Positions 1 through 5,715 of a DNA stretch of 9,308 nt are shown piece by piece; the stretch's first letter is position 1; the number at the start of each line of letters is the position of its first letter. Location of the stretch: contig CAMURW010000040.1 of the NCBI GenBank assembly GCA_947097635.1, positions 1 to 9,308 of the forward strand. Direction: 5' to 3'. The notes beneath the pieces were generated by a model. That model made no database searches. It saw only the letters and a program-made list of their open reading frames with translations, and was not told the DNA's origin. This DNA is from an uncultured Bacteroidales bacterium (lineage in GTDB: Bacteria; Bacteroidota; Bacteroidia; Bacteroidales; P3). Position numbers and translations under genes: made by a program.

Positions 1-1157
1 TAGCACACTCCGGCATCTACATCAACGTTGGCAGCCGCGACGAACTCATCCCCTCCGAGGAAGGCACGGCACACTTCATAGAACACAGCATCTTCAAAGG
101 AACGGAGCATCGCCGTGCCTATCACATCCTCAGCCGCATAGACGGCGTGGGAGGCGAACTAAACGCTTTCACCACCAAGGAGGAGACCTGCATATACGCA
201 TCGTCGCTGTGCCATCACCTGGAACGCTGCCTGGAACTCTTCGCCGACATCCTCTTCCACAGCACCTTTCCCCAGCACGAGATAGATAGAGAAAAAGACG
301 TGGTGATAGAGGAGATAGACTCCTACAAGGACTATCCCAGTGAGCAGATAGCCGACGACTACGAGGAACTGGCGTTCAAGGGGCATCCGTTGTCCCACAG
401 CATCCTGGGCAGCAAAAAGAACGTGCGGCACTTCGACACACCGCACCTCAAGGACTTCTTGCGTCGCAACTACACCACGGACCGCATGGTGATAAGCATC
501 GTGGGCAACACGGAGTTCGGCAAGGTGGTGTATCTCTGCGAGAAATATTTCGGCGAATACCCCCTGCGAAGCTCTGCCGCCGACCGCTCCCTACCCCCTC
601 GGTTTCAACATTTCAACGTATCCGTAAACCGCCACAGCCACCAGCTGCACGTAATGGCTGGCTGCGCCGCCTACGATGTCCATGATCCGCGCCGCGTGCC
701 TTTCACGCTGCTCAACAACCTGTTGGGAGGACCCGCCATGAACAGCCGCCTGAACATGTCCATCCGCGAACGCTATGGCTTCTGCTACACCGTGGAGAGT
801 GCCTATTCCGTGTTCAGCGATGCAGGGCTCTTCACCGTCTACGCCGGCATAGATGCCGAAGCACGGGACCGATATGTGGAACTGCTGATAAGAGAACTAC
901 GACATTTCTGCACCACTCCCCTCACCAGCCAACAACTGAAAGCGGCACAGCAGCAACTGATAGGTCAGATGGCTGTGAGCAGTGACCTGTCGCTCAACGA
1001 GATGCAAAGTATAGGCAAAAGCCACCTCGTGTACGGCAAAGTGGATACCCTGGAAGAGATGCAGCGCGACATCCTCGCCGTCACCTCCTCACAAATCCAA
1101 GACATCGCCATCGATCTCTTCTCCGAAGACAAATTCAGTTTCCTGTTCTACAGCTAA
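1..1157 (+). CDS. M16-family zinc metallopeptidase, 5' end missing
   Basis: The reading frame is open from base 3 to the TAA at 1155-1157, giving 384 visible residues. Small M16 (pitrilysin/processing-peptidase type) proteins are about 410 residues, so only some 25-30 N-terminal residues lie outside the window. The inverted zinc motif HFIEH is at visible residues 24-28, with a glutamate in VVIEEI (residue 104) 76 residues after the last histidine, as the HxxEH-X75-E pattern requires. GGELNAFTTKEET (50-62) is the usual strand after the motif. The C-terminal half carries LGGPAMNSRLNMSIRERYGF, with the Arg and Tyr pair (about R255 and Y262) typical of the substrate-binding half. The catalytic set is therefore complete in one chain and an active peptidase is likely. 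The substrate is unknown. A GTG at 147 lies inside the conserved domain and is not the start. No signal peptide can be judged because the N-terminus is missing. The next gene is convergent. Confidence 0.93.
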   Translation, partial: AHSGIYINVGSRDELIPSEEGTAHFIEHSIFKGTEHRRAYHILSRIDGVGGELNAFTTKEETCIYASSLCHHLERCLELFADILFHSTFPQHEIDREKDVVIEEIDSYKDYPSEQIADDYEELAFKGHPLSHSILGSKKNVRHFDTPHLKDFLRRNYTTDRMVISIVGNTEFGKVVYLCEKYFGEYPLRSSAADRSLPPRFQHFNVSVNRHSHQLHVMAGCAAYDVHDPRRVPFTLLNNLLGGPAMNSRLNMSIRERYGFCYTVESAYSVFSDAGLFTVYAGIDAEARDRYVELLIRELRHFCTTPLTSQQLKAAQQQLIGQMAVSSDLSLNEMQSIGKSHLVYGKVDTLEEMQRDILAVTSSQIQDIAIDLFSEDKFSFLFYS

Positions 1158-1240
1158 CACCTTTCACCTAAGAAAACGCAGCAGCACTATTTGCGACGGC
1201 AGGCGAGACACGTGTACATCTTTGCCTCCGTGTGCACTTA

Positions 1241-1289
1241 TACATTGTCAGTCCCTATCGGGCGAACCACGGCAAGGACCGACAATGTA
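1241..1289. repeat. Inverted repeat in the convergent intergenic gap
   Basis: Two 14-nt arms, 1241-1254 and 1276-1289, are reverse complements except for one A/C mismatch (1250 against 1280). The outer nine pairs, TACATTGTC and GACAATGTA, are perfect. The loop is 21 nt. It lies in the 1158-1372 gap between the convergent M16 peptidase and lipoprotein genes, where a shared transcription end would be expected. There is no T-tract directly 3' of the hairpin on either strand, so it is not a textbook intrinsic terminator. A second, GC-rich pairing (TCCCGCC at 1320-1326 with GGCGGGA at 1354-1360) lies next to it. I see no gene in the rest of this gap. Confidence 0.6.
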
Positions 1290-1372
1290 AAAACGCAACA
1301 ACAACTTTAACCACCCACCTCCCGCCCCTCGTTGCTCAATATTGCAGGCGGGCGGCGGGAACACCGATCATT

Positions 1373-1852
1373 TCAAAGGGGAGAAGAAAGGGGTTGCTTG
1401 TCTTTTTGGCAGGTGATTTTTACAAATTTGTTAAACTCGCCGCCATCCATGATCATTTGCCCTTGCAGCGAGAGTGTGGTGGCGGTGAGCGATGTAACCT
1501 CCCAACTCATTGTTAAATTTTCTCCATCGTCCCCGGCTTCACCATATATCGTAAATATCATTTCATTGCCGCTGATTCTCCAGCCGAATTCGTTGTGTTC
1601 CGTTTCTCCGTTATGGGACATTAAGCCCTGATGGTTTTCATAGAAGTAAAAACAAAACTCCTGATTTTGGGAAACGTCTTGACCGTCGAAGAGAACCGAC
1701 GTGCTGCACCAATGCCCGTAGAGCAACTCCTCGTTGTAAGATGCGGTGTTGATGTCCGAATTGTCGTTTTTGTCGGTCTTTTCGCACGAGGCGAAACTCA
1801 AGCCTATTCCTGCCACTATCGCGGCAAGGAAGATTTTTCCAAATAATTTCAT
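1373..1852 (-). CDS. Small lipocalin-like outer-membrane lipoprotein
   Basis: This encodes 159 residues. The start at 1852 is chosen because it puts a classic lipoprotein signal first: Lys near the N-terminus, a hydrophobic run over residues 6-20 and the cysteine acceptor in SFASC (C23). An ATG 30 bases upstream would only add polar residues in front of the signal. After the cysteine comes EKTDKNDNSD, a charged, acidic stretch of the kind that in Bacteroidota can direct lipoproteins to the cell surface (inference). The mature part begins with a GHW motif (46-48) and shows alternating hydrophobic/polar beta-strands (FCFYFYENHQG, FGWRISGNEMIFTIYG, LSLQGQMIM), which fits the small lipocalin-like domain common in Bacteroidales lipoproteins of unknown function. 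No ligand can be named. It is on the same strand as the fucosidase upstream but 559 bp away, so it is probably a separate unit. The C-terminus (DKQPLSSPL) is polar. Confidence 0.8.
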   Translation of the reverse strand: MKLFGKIFLAAIVAGIGLSFASCEKTDKNDNSDINTASYNEELLYGHWCSTSVLFDGQDVSQNQEFCFYFYENHQGLMSHNGETEHNEFGWRISGNEMIFTIYGEAGDDGENLTMSWEVTSLTATTLSLQGQMIMDGGEFNKFVKITCQKDKQPLSSPL

Positions 1853-2116
1853 AGTTGTAAGTGTGTGTTGTGGGTTCAACAATACCTTGTTCGTTGATAT
1901 TTTGGCAGCTGTCTCTTGCTTGGAGGGGAACCCGTTGCGCTCCAGGAAAAGTGCTGCACGGTCATTTGTTTCTATTTGCCGCTATGAACAATACAGTTTG
2001 TTCGTGTCGGCTTGCTCTATGGGGTATTAAAGTTGTTGTTACGTTTTTTTTAATTCATTGAAAACAAGCAATTAATGTACGAATCACCGTTCCATGCACC
2101 AACTTGATTTCAAGTG

Positions 2117-2124
2117 CAAAGATA
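2117..2124 (-). promoter_or_regulatory. Probable -7 promoter box for the lipocalin-like lipoprotein
   Basis: On the minus strand this reads TATCTTTG, an exact match to the Bacteroidota TAnnTTTG box and followed by CA as in many such promoters. The -33 region about 20 nt upstream is a T-run and not a clean TTTG. A start near 2110 would give an untranslated leader of about 260 nt before the ATG at 1852, which is unusually long. A 14-bp dyad, ACTTGA-TT-TCAAGT (2102-2115), sits over the expected transcription start and could be an operator or a 5' hairpin. A weaker box (TATTGTTG, 1882-1875) lies closer to the gene. Confidence 0.55.
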
Positions 2125-2162
2125 CAATTTTTTTGTCTGGTGAAAAAAAAAATCAGTTTTTT

Positions 2163-2201
2163 CTTGGCAAGCCGCCTGTCATAAAAGAGGCGATGACCAA
2201 G
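2163..2201. repeat. Nested stem-loop in the AT-rich gap
   Basis: The outer arms CTTGG (2163-2167) and CCAAG (2197-2201) enclose inner arms CGCCT (2173-2177) and AGGCG (2188-2192) around a 10-nt loop. The internal loops are CAAGC and ATGA. On the minus strand the structure is followed by A6, ACTGA and a run of ten T, so a late intrinsic terminator for transcripts coming from the fucosidase side is possible but imperfect. It lies directly upstream of the promoter box at 2117-2124. Confidence 0.4.
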
Positions 2202-2381
2202 CGTTCATTTGCAATTAGATTTAAATCAATGTTTTACAGTAAACATCAACAATACTTTCCATTCATATTTTCGTTAGTTTCTCGCACTCTTTTCCTCTCA
2301 TCCTCAGCAAAAAAAGAGCATTCGCCATTTAAGATTTGTAGCATGGCAGAGTATAATAATTGTCGTTATCACTTGATTGCT

Positions 2382-2399
2382 GGGACATATCAATGTCCC
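2382..2399 (-). terminator. Small hairpin just after the fucosidase stop codon
   Basis: GGGACAT (2382-2388) and ATGTCCC (2393-2399) form a perfect 7-bp stem with the 4-nt loop ATCA, 12 nt past the fucosidase stop codon on the minus strand. No T-tract follows (the sequence runs AGCAATCAAGTG), so it may be a 3'-end stabilising hairpin and not a true intrinsic terminator. Confidence 0.4.
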
Positions 2400-2411
2400 T
2401 CACACTTGCCT

Positions 2412-3869
2412 TTATTCGAAGGCCAGGGCGATGGCGTGCCGCGTGCCTTTGGGAGGGGCGACGTAGATTTTGTACATGCCCTTTTCCTTGCGCACTTTGG
2501 CCTTGCCGCCCCCTAGCAGGCGCACCTTGTTCGGCTCCATGGGGAGGTAGCGCAGCTCCAGCACCTCGGGTATCTCCTCGCCCTCCTGCACCAGGTAGAT
2601 GGCGTAGACGACCTTGCCGTCCTTGCTTTTGGTGAAGCGCCAGTGTTCTAGCACGTAGGGGCGCTGTGGGCGCGTGTTGTAGATGCACTCGCCGTTGGCA
2701 GCCATCCACTTGCCCATCTCTCTCATGCGTTGCTGTGCCGTGTCCGGAATCCGTCCGTCGGCATCGGGACCCACGTTCAACAGGAAGTTGCCGCCCTTGG
2801 CCACAACGTCGCAGAGGGTGTGGATGAGGTAGTTGGTGCTTTTGTAATGGTCGTTGGGCACATAACTCCAGTTGTCGCCCATGCTCATGCAGGTTTCCCA
2901 GGGGTAGGGCAAGTATTTTTCCGGCACCGTCTGCTCCGGCGTGCGATAGTTTTCGTAGCGTCCGCCCACGCTGCGGTCCACTATGAGCAGGTCGGGTATC
3001 TTCTCGCGCGCTATGGCTGCCAGTCGGGGCATGTCTATGTCCTGGATGTACTGGTAGCATCCCAGCCAAGGCAGGGTCTCCTCCGTGAGGCTCCATTCGG
3101 GTCGCACCCATCCGCCGTCCAGCCACAATATGTCTATGCCGCCGTAGTTGTGGGTGAGCTCGCGCACCTGGTTGTAGGTGAACTCCTTGTAATTCTCCCA
3201 GCGTTCGGGATGGCGTTCGGGGTCGTAGTTCACGTTGCGGTCCGGCGTAGCCCACTCTGGAGCCCAGTAGTCGGGACAGTGCCAGTCCGGTTTGCTGAAA
3301 TAGAGCCCCACCCACATGGCCTTGCTGCGAAACGCCTCCACCACGTCCTTGGTGATGTCGCTGTTGGCGTGCTTGCTGTAGGGGCAGCTCTTGTCGGCAC
3401 AGGTATAGTTGGTGTATTTGCTGTCGAACAGGCAGAAGCCGTCGTGGTGCTTCGTGGTGAAGACGACGTATTTCATGCCTGCCTCCTTTGCCATTTTCGC
3501 CCATTTGTCGGCATCGAAATGGCGGGGTTTGAAAGTCTTGTTCAGGTCGCGGTAGGCCTGCAGATATTCTATGTAGTTGGCACCCTTGCGGTCTATCCAG
3601 GGCTCGTTGCAGATGCTCCAGCTCTCCACCACGCCCCATTGGCTGTAGATGCCCCAGTGTGCCATGAACCCGAACTTTAGGTCCTGCCACTCGCCGATGC
3701 GCTGCACAACTATCTCGTTGTCCTCGGGCTTCATCTGCTCGCGGATGTATTCTTGTGCGTACAGCGAGGTGTCGCTGTTGTAGTGCGACACATTGTGCGT
3801 ACCCACCTGCGCTGTGAGGCACAGGGGCACCAGTGCCGCCAGCAAGGCCAGAAACAGTCTTTTATTCAT
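2412..3869 (-). CDS. Secreted GH29 alpha-L-fucosidase
   Basis: This encodes 485 residues. The start at 3869 is chosen because it begins a clear type I signal peptide (MNKRLFLALLAALVPLCLTA, probable cut before Q21). An ATG at 3918-3920 overlaps the promoter box and can be excluded. The enzyme should hydrolyse terminal alpha-L-fucose from glycans by a retaining mechanism in the periplasm or outside the cell. Family 29 marks are: the HWGIYS region near residue 71, KYVVFTTKHHDGFCLFDSKY with HHDGF at 141-145, the catalytic nucleophile D251 in DILWLDGG, and the GGNFLLNVGPDADGRI segment in the later barrel. The C-terminal ~90 residues look like the usual small beta domain. Length is normal for the family. 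The linkage preference (GH29-A or GH29-B) cannot be read by eye. It stands alone: no SusC/SusD pair, sulfatase or other glycosidase is in the window. The only carbohydrate-related context is the lipoprotein downstream, whose function is unknown. Confidence 0.93.
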   Translation of the reverse strand: MNKRLFLALLAALVPLCLTAQVGTHNVSHYNSDTSLYAQEYIREQMKPEDNEIVVQRIGEWQDLKFGFMAHWGIYSQWGVVESWSICNEPWIDRKGANYIEYLQAYRDLNKTFKPRHFDADKWAKMAKEAGMKYVVFTTKHHDGFCLFDSKYTNYTCADKSCPYSKHANSDITKDVVEAFRSKAMWVGLYFSKPDWHCPDYWAPEWATPDRNVNYDPERHPERWENYKEFTYNQVRELTHNYGGIDILWLDGGWVRPEWSLTEETLPWLGCYQYIQDIDMPRLAAIAREKIPDLLIVDRSVGGRYENYRTPEQTVPEKYLPYPWETCMSMGDNWSYVPNDHYKSTNYLIHTLCDVVAKGGNFLLNVGPDADGRIPDTAQQRMREMGKWMAANGECIYNTRPQRPYVLEHWRFTKSKDGKVVYAIYLVQEGEEIPEVLELRYLPMEPNKVRLLGGGKAKVRKEKGMYKIYVAPPKGTRHAIALAFE

Positions 3870-3917
3870 AGGTATAGCGTTATTTCTAAGGTTCTGCAAT
3901 CCATGATTTAGCGTTTG

Positions 3918-3925
3918 CAAAATTA
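3918..3925 (-). promoter_or_regulatory. -7 promoter box of the fucosidase gene
   Basis: On the minus strand this reads TAATTTTG followed by CA, an exact TAnnTTTG match. Transcription would start near 3911, giving a leader of about 42 nt before the ATG at 3869. No clear TTTG -33 box is visible 19-21 nt upstream. Confidence 0.65.
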
Positions 3926-3983
3926 CGAATATTTTTCGACGTAATAGCCACTTTGTTGGATTTTTTTCGTGGTACGTGTTCTG

Positions 3984-4005
3984 ATAGTCAAATAGCAGGA
4001 TAATA
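3984..4005 (+). repeat. Direct repeat, left copy
   Basis: This 22-nt sequence begins ATAGTCAAAT and matches 4276-4297 at 19 of 22 positions (differences at repeat positions 11, 16 and 21). It lies immediately upstream of the + strand promoter box at 4023-4030. The similarity stops sharply on both sides. Confidence 0.6.
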
Positions 4006-4022
4006 GTCTCGGACGCTGTTCG

Positions 4023-4030
4023 TAACTTTG
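4023..4030 (+). promoter_or_regulatory. Lone + strand -7 promoter box in the fucosidase-rocD gap
   Basis: TAACTTTG followed by CA is an exact match to the Bacteroidota TAnnTTTG box. No TTTG is found at the -33 position. It points rightwards, although both flanking genes lie on the minus strand, so any transcript from it would be antisense to, or collide with, rocD transcription. The predicted start is near 4036, about 20 nt before the ATG of an 18-codon ORF. Confidence 0.5.
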
Positions 4031-4057
4031 CACCGCAATTCTAAGCATAGCATAACT

Positions 4058-4114
4058 ATGGTAAGAAAACTGAAGGAATATAGTGTAGGAGAAGTGGCAC
4101 GTTGTTGCGGATGA
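4058..4114 (+). CDS. Possible 18-residue small protein or gene remnant
   Basis: ATG at 4058 to TGA at 4112-4114 encodes MVRKLKEYSVGEVARCCG. It follows the promoter box at 4023-4030 with a leader of about 20 nt, a spacing typical of real genes in this window. The string YSVGEVA resembles the start of MerR-type helix-turn-helix domains, so it could be the surviving beginning of a broken regulator. With only 18 residues this is a guess. Its stop codon overlaps the ATG of the next small ORF. No function can be assigned. Confidence 0.25.
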   Translation: MVRKLKEYSVGEVARCCG

Positions 4115-4260
4115 GGTTTGCCCGTCAGCGGCTCGGATACATGAGTGCAGTGGTTCGGGGTACCTCTTGGGTACCTCTTGGTGCACCAAGAGGTACCCAA
4201 GAGGTAGGCACTGGTATGGAAGACGCATGGTGCTTACCGTGGTCTCCTAAAGTAGGTTGA
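4111..4260 (+). CDS. Possible 49-residue small ORF spanning the palindrome
   Basis: The ATG at 4111 overlaps the stop of the preceding 18-codon ORF as ATGA, the arrangement seen in translationally coupled genes, and the frame ends with TGA at 4258-4260. The product starts MRFARQRLGYMSAVVRG and continues with a Gly/Pro-rich stretch encoded by the 46-bp palindrome. I recognise no domain, and there is no signal peptide or membrane segment. It may equally be a chance frame, or be joined with the upstream ORF as relics of one gene. It was too short to stand out by length alone. Confidence 0.2.
   Translation: MRFARQRLGYMSAVVRGTSWVPLGAPRGTQEVGTGMEDAWCLPWSPKVG
4161..4206. repeat. Perfect 46-bp palindrome
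   Basis: All 23 base pairs match around a centre at 4183/4184 (GTGCAC), with no spacer. The decamer TACCTCTTGG occurs twice directly (4161-4170 and 4172-4181) and twice inverted (CCAAGAGGTA at 4186-4195 and 4197-4206), and the direct copies are 11 bp apart. KpnI-type GGTACC cores recur in it. A short outer pairing, CAGTG (4148-4152) with CACTG (4209-4213), flanks it asymmetrically. There is no T-tract on either side, so it is not an ordinary terminator. As RNA it would form a very stable hairpin, and as DNA it could extrude a cruciform. Confidence 0.9.
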
Positions 4261-4275
4261 CCAATATTCGGCGCA

Positions 4276-4297
4276 ATAGTCAAATTGCAGAATAAAA
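4276..4297 (+). repeat. Direct repeat, right copy
   Basis: This is the second copy of the 22-nt repeat at 3984-4005 (19 of 22 identical), starting 292 bp downstream of the first in the same orientation. The two copies enclose the promoter box, the small ORFs and the palindrome. The right copy lies just before the rocD terminator. Confidence 0.6.
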
Positions 4298-4307
4298 CGT
4301 TAACGGA

Positions 4308-4343
4308 ACAAAAAGACATGGGACACCGGTGGTGGTGTCCCAT
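4308..4343 (-). terminator. Intrinsic terminator of rocD
   Basis: On the minus strand ATGGGACACC (4343-4334) pairs perfectly with GGTGTCCCAT (4327-4318) around the 6-nt loop ACCACC. After GTC it is followed by TTTTTGTTCC. A 10-bp GC-rich stem followed by a T-tract is a standard Rho-independent terminator, about 50 nt past the rocD stop. A second short hairpin (CCCCGG-TT-CCGGGG, 4371-4384) lies between the stop codon and the terminator. Confidence 0.85.
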
Positions 4344-4390
4344 ACCTTGTGTGGGAGTTTGGTGCGAAGCCCCCGGTTCCGGGGTCGTTG

Positions 4391-5611
4391 CTATTCGAAA
4401 CTTTTGATGGTCTTTTTGATAATATCGATGGCTTCGCGCAGCTGCTCCTCGCCAATGACCAGAGGAGGAGCAAAACGGATGATGTGGCGGTGCGTAGGTT
4501 TTGCCAGCAGGCCGTTGTCGCGCAGGCGCAGGCACACGTCCCAGGCCTCCATGCCATTGTGGGGCTTGATAATCACGGCGTTCAGCAGGCCCTTGCCGCG
4601 CACCAGCTCTATCATAGGACTGTCTATCTTGCTTACCTCGGCACGGAATATTTCGCCCATCCTGGCAGCGTTCTCCATGAGGTGCTCATCCCTGATGACT
4701 TGCAGGGCGGCGATGCTTACCCTGGCAGAGAGACAGTTGCCGCCGAATGTGGAGCCATGCTCTCCGGGCTTGATGTTCAGCATGATGTCGTCGTCGGCCA
4801 GCACGGCACTGACGGGCAGCACGCCGCCGCCCAGAGCCTTGCCCAGGATCAGCAGGTCGGGACGCACACTTTCGTGGTCGCAGGCCAGCATCTTGCCGGT
4901 ACGGGCAATGCCACACTGCACCTCATCGGCCATAAACAGCACGTTGTGCTTCTTGCAAATGTCGTAGCACTTTTTCAGGTAGCCATCGTCGGGCACATAC
5001 ACGCCAGCCTCGCCCTGAATGGGCTCCAGCAGGAATCCGGCAATGGTCTTGCCGTCCTTCTCCAACACCTTCTCCAGCGCGGCGGGGTCGTTGTAGGGTA
5101 TGCGGATGAAGCCAGGGGTGAGGGGGCCATAGTTGGCATAGCTCTCGGGGTCGTTGCTCATCGTGATGATGGAGATGGTGCGGCCGTGGAAGTTGCCTTC
5201 GCAGCACACTATCTTCACTTCGTCGTTGGCGATGCCTTTTTTCACCACACCCCAGCGACGTGCCAATTTCAAGGCAGTCTCGTCGGCCTCGGCGCCCGTG
5301 TTCATGGGCAGCACTTTGTCGTAGCCGAAGTATTCGGTGACGTATTTTTCCCATTCGCCTAGACAGTCGTTGTAGAAAGCGCGGCTAGTTAGGGTGAGCT
5401 TCTGGGCTTGATCGGTGAGAGCTTGAATAATCCTGGGATGGCAGTGACCTTGGTTGACAGCACTATATGCAGAGAGGAAGTCGAAATAACGTTTGCCCTC
5501 GCAGTCCCACACATAGATGCCCTCGCCTTTGCTGAGCACAACGGGAAGAGGATGATAGTTGTGAGCACCATACTGCGCTTCCATTTGCATAAATTTTTCA
5601 GACTCTGTCAT
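4391..5611 (-). CDS. rocD: Ornithine aminotransferase (ornithine-oxo-acid transaminase)
   Basis: This encodes 406 residues, the normal length for the family. It is a PLP-dependent class III (subgroup II) aminotransferase that moves the delta-amino group of L-ornithine to 2-oxoglutarate, giving glutamate-5-semialdehyde and glutamate, and so links arginine/ornithine with proline and glutamate metabolism in the cytoplasm. Visible marks are: YGAHNYHPLPVVLSKGEG near the start (14-31); NTGAEADE (104-111), which binds the cofactor phosphate; NFHGRT (140-145); LLEPIQGEAG (194-203); the cofactor-binding Asp in MADEVQCG (D229); the Schiff-base lysine K258 in LILGKALGGG; and HGSTFGGN (285-292). The NYHPLP opening and the AFYND segment are typical of ornithine aminotransferase as opposed to acetylornithine aminotransferase. 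It is a single-gene unit with its own promoter region (5612-5715) and terminator. No arginase, arginine deiminase or proline genes are in the window. Confidence 0.95.
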   Translation of the reverse strand: MTESEKFMQMEAQYGAHNYHPLPVVLSKGEGIYVWDCEGKRYFDFLSAYSAVNQGHCHPRIIQALTDQAQKLTLTSRAFYNDCLGEWEKYVTEYFGYDKVLPMNTGAEADETALKLARRWGVVKKGIANDEVKIVCCEGNFHGRTISIITMSNDPESYANYGPLTPGFIRIPYNDPAALEKVLEKDGKTIAGFLLEPIQGEAGVYVPDDGYLKKCYDICKKHNVLFMADEVQCGIARTGKMLACDHESVRPDLLILGKALGGGVLPVSAVLADDDIMLNIKPGEHGSTFGGNCLSARVSIAALQVIRDEHLMENAARMGEIFRAEVSKIDSPMIELVRGKGLLNAVIIKPHNGMEAWDVCLRLRDNGLLAKPTHRHIIRFAPPLVIGEEQLREAIDIIKKTIKSFE

Positions 5612-5658
5612 AATATTTTTTTATTTGATAAGTTAATATAAGAGATTGATTGAAGTTG

Positions 5659-5666
5659 CAAAAGTA
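5659..5666 (-). promoter_or_regulatory. -7 promoter box of rocD
   Basis: On the minus strand this reads TACTTTTG followed by CA, an exact TAnnTTTG match, placing the start near 5652 and a leader of about 40 nt before the rocD ATG at 5611. The best -33 candidate is ATTG (minus strand, 5692-5689), 22 nt away, slightly too far and not exact. Confidence 0.6.
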
Positions 5667-5667
5667 C

Positions 5668-5675
5668 TACTTTTT
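5668..5675 (+). promoter_or_regulatory. Candidate -7 promoter box of the ABC ATPase gene
   Basis: TACTTTTT matches TAnnTTTG at all but the last position, and ATTG at 5645-5648 lies 19 nt upstream as a near-match to the TTTG -33 box. It shares the dyad AAAAGTA-C-TACTTTT (5660-5674) with the oppositely directed rocD box. The predicted start is near 5682, with a leader of about 34 nt to the ATG at 5716. Confidence 0.4.
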
Positions 5676-5715
5676 TCGACACGACGTGCAATTTCTGCAA
5701 TATTTATTTTACACA

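Larger units (their letters stand above)
1853..2411. other. Long AT-rich non-coding gap
   Basis: This is 559 bp between two genes on the minus strand with no credible coding region. It holds long A/T homopolymer tracts (around 2127-2134 and 2143-2162), a likely promoter (2117-2124, minus) and a nested stem-loop at 2163-2201: CTTGG/CCAAG outside and CGCCT/AGGCG inside. On the minus strand that stem-loop is followed by six A and then, after ACTGA, a run of ten T. Near its right end is a small hairpin just behind the fucosidase stop. Reading frames on the + strand here have low-complexity, non-protein-like translations and no family resemblance. Confidence 0.6.

Noticed and set aside
2094..2516. 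A 140-codon + strand frame in the AT-rich gap
   Set aside because: It runs over promoter and homopolymer sequence and ends inside the fucosidase gene. The composition is not protein-like and no start signals are seen.
2730..3680. A 316-codon + strand frame antisense to the fucosidase
   Set aside because: This is an antisense shadow produced by the GC-rich third positions of the real gene. It is valine/alanine-rich with no domain, and no promoter precedes it.
2329..3822. A 497-codon open frame on the minus strand overlapping the fucosidase gene
   Set aside because: It is a frame-shifted shadow of the GH29 gene. Its translation is rich in Arg, His, Gln and Pro with no family motif, while the overlapping frame has a signal peptide and all GH29 motifs.
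4161..4206. The 46-bp palindrome as an intrinsic terminator
   Set aside because: There is no T-tract on either side, and a much better terminator for rocD lies at 4308-4343.
4161..4206. A CRISPR-like array made of the repeated decamers
   Set aside because: The copies are only 10 bp, with no spacer of useful length and with inverted members, and no cas gene is nearby.
3923..4228. A 101-codon minus-strand frame crossing the palindrome
   Set aside because: The translation shows no family resemblance and reads through the direct repeat and promoter sequences. The palindrome makes open frames on both strands likely by chance.
3984..4297. The repeat-bounded segment as an insertion sequence or an invertible promoter
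   Set aside because: No transposase or recombinase frame is present, the ends are direct and not inverted repeats, and the promoter box is not flanked by inverted repeats as an invertible switch would need.
4349..5362. A 337-codon + strand frame antisense to rocD
   Set aside because: It mirrors rocD codons and has no recognisable domain. The minus-strand frame contains the full set of aminotransferase motifs.
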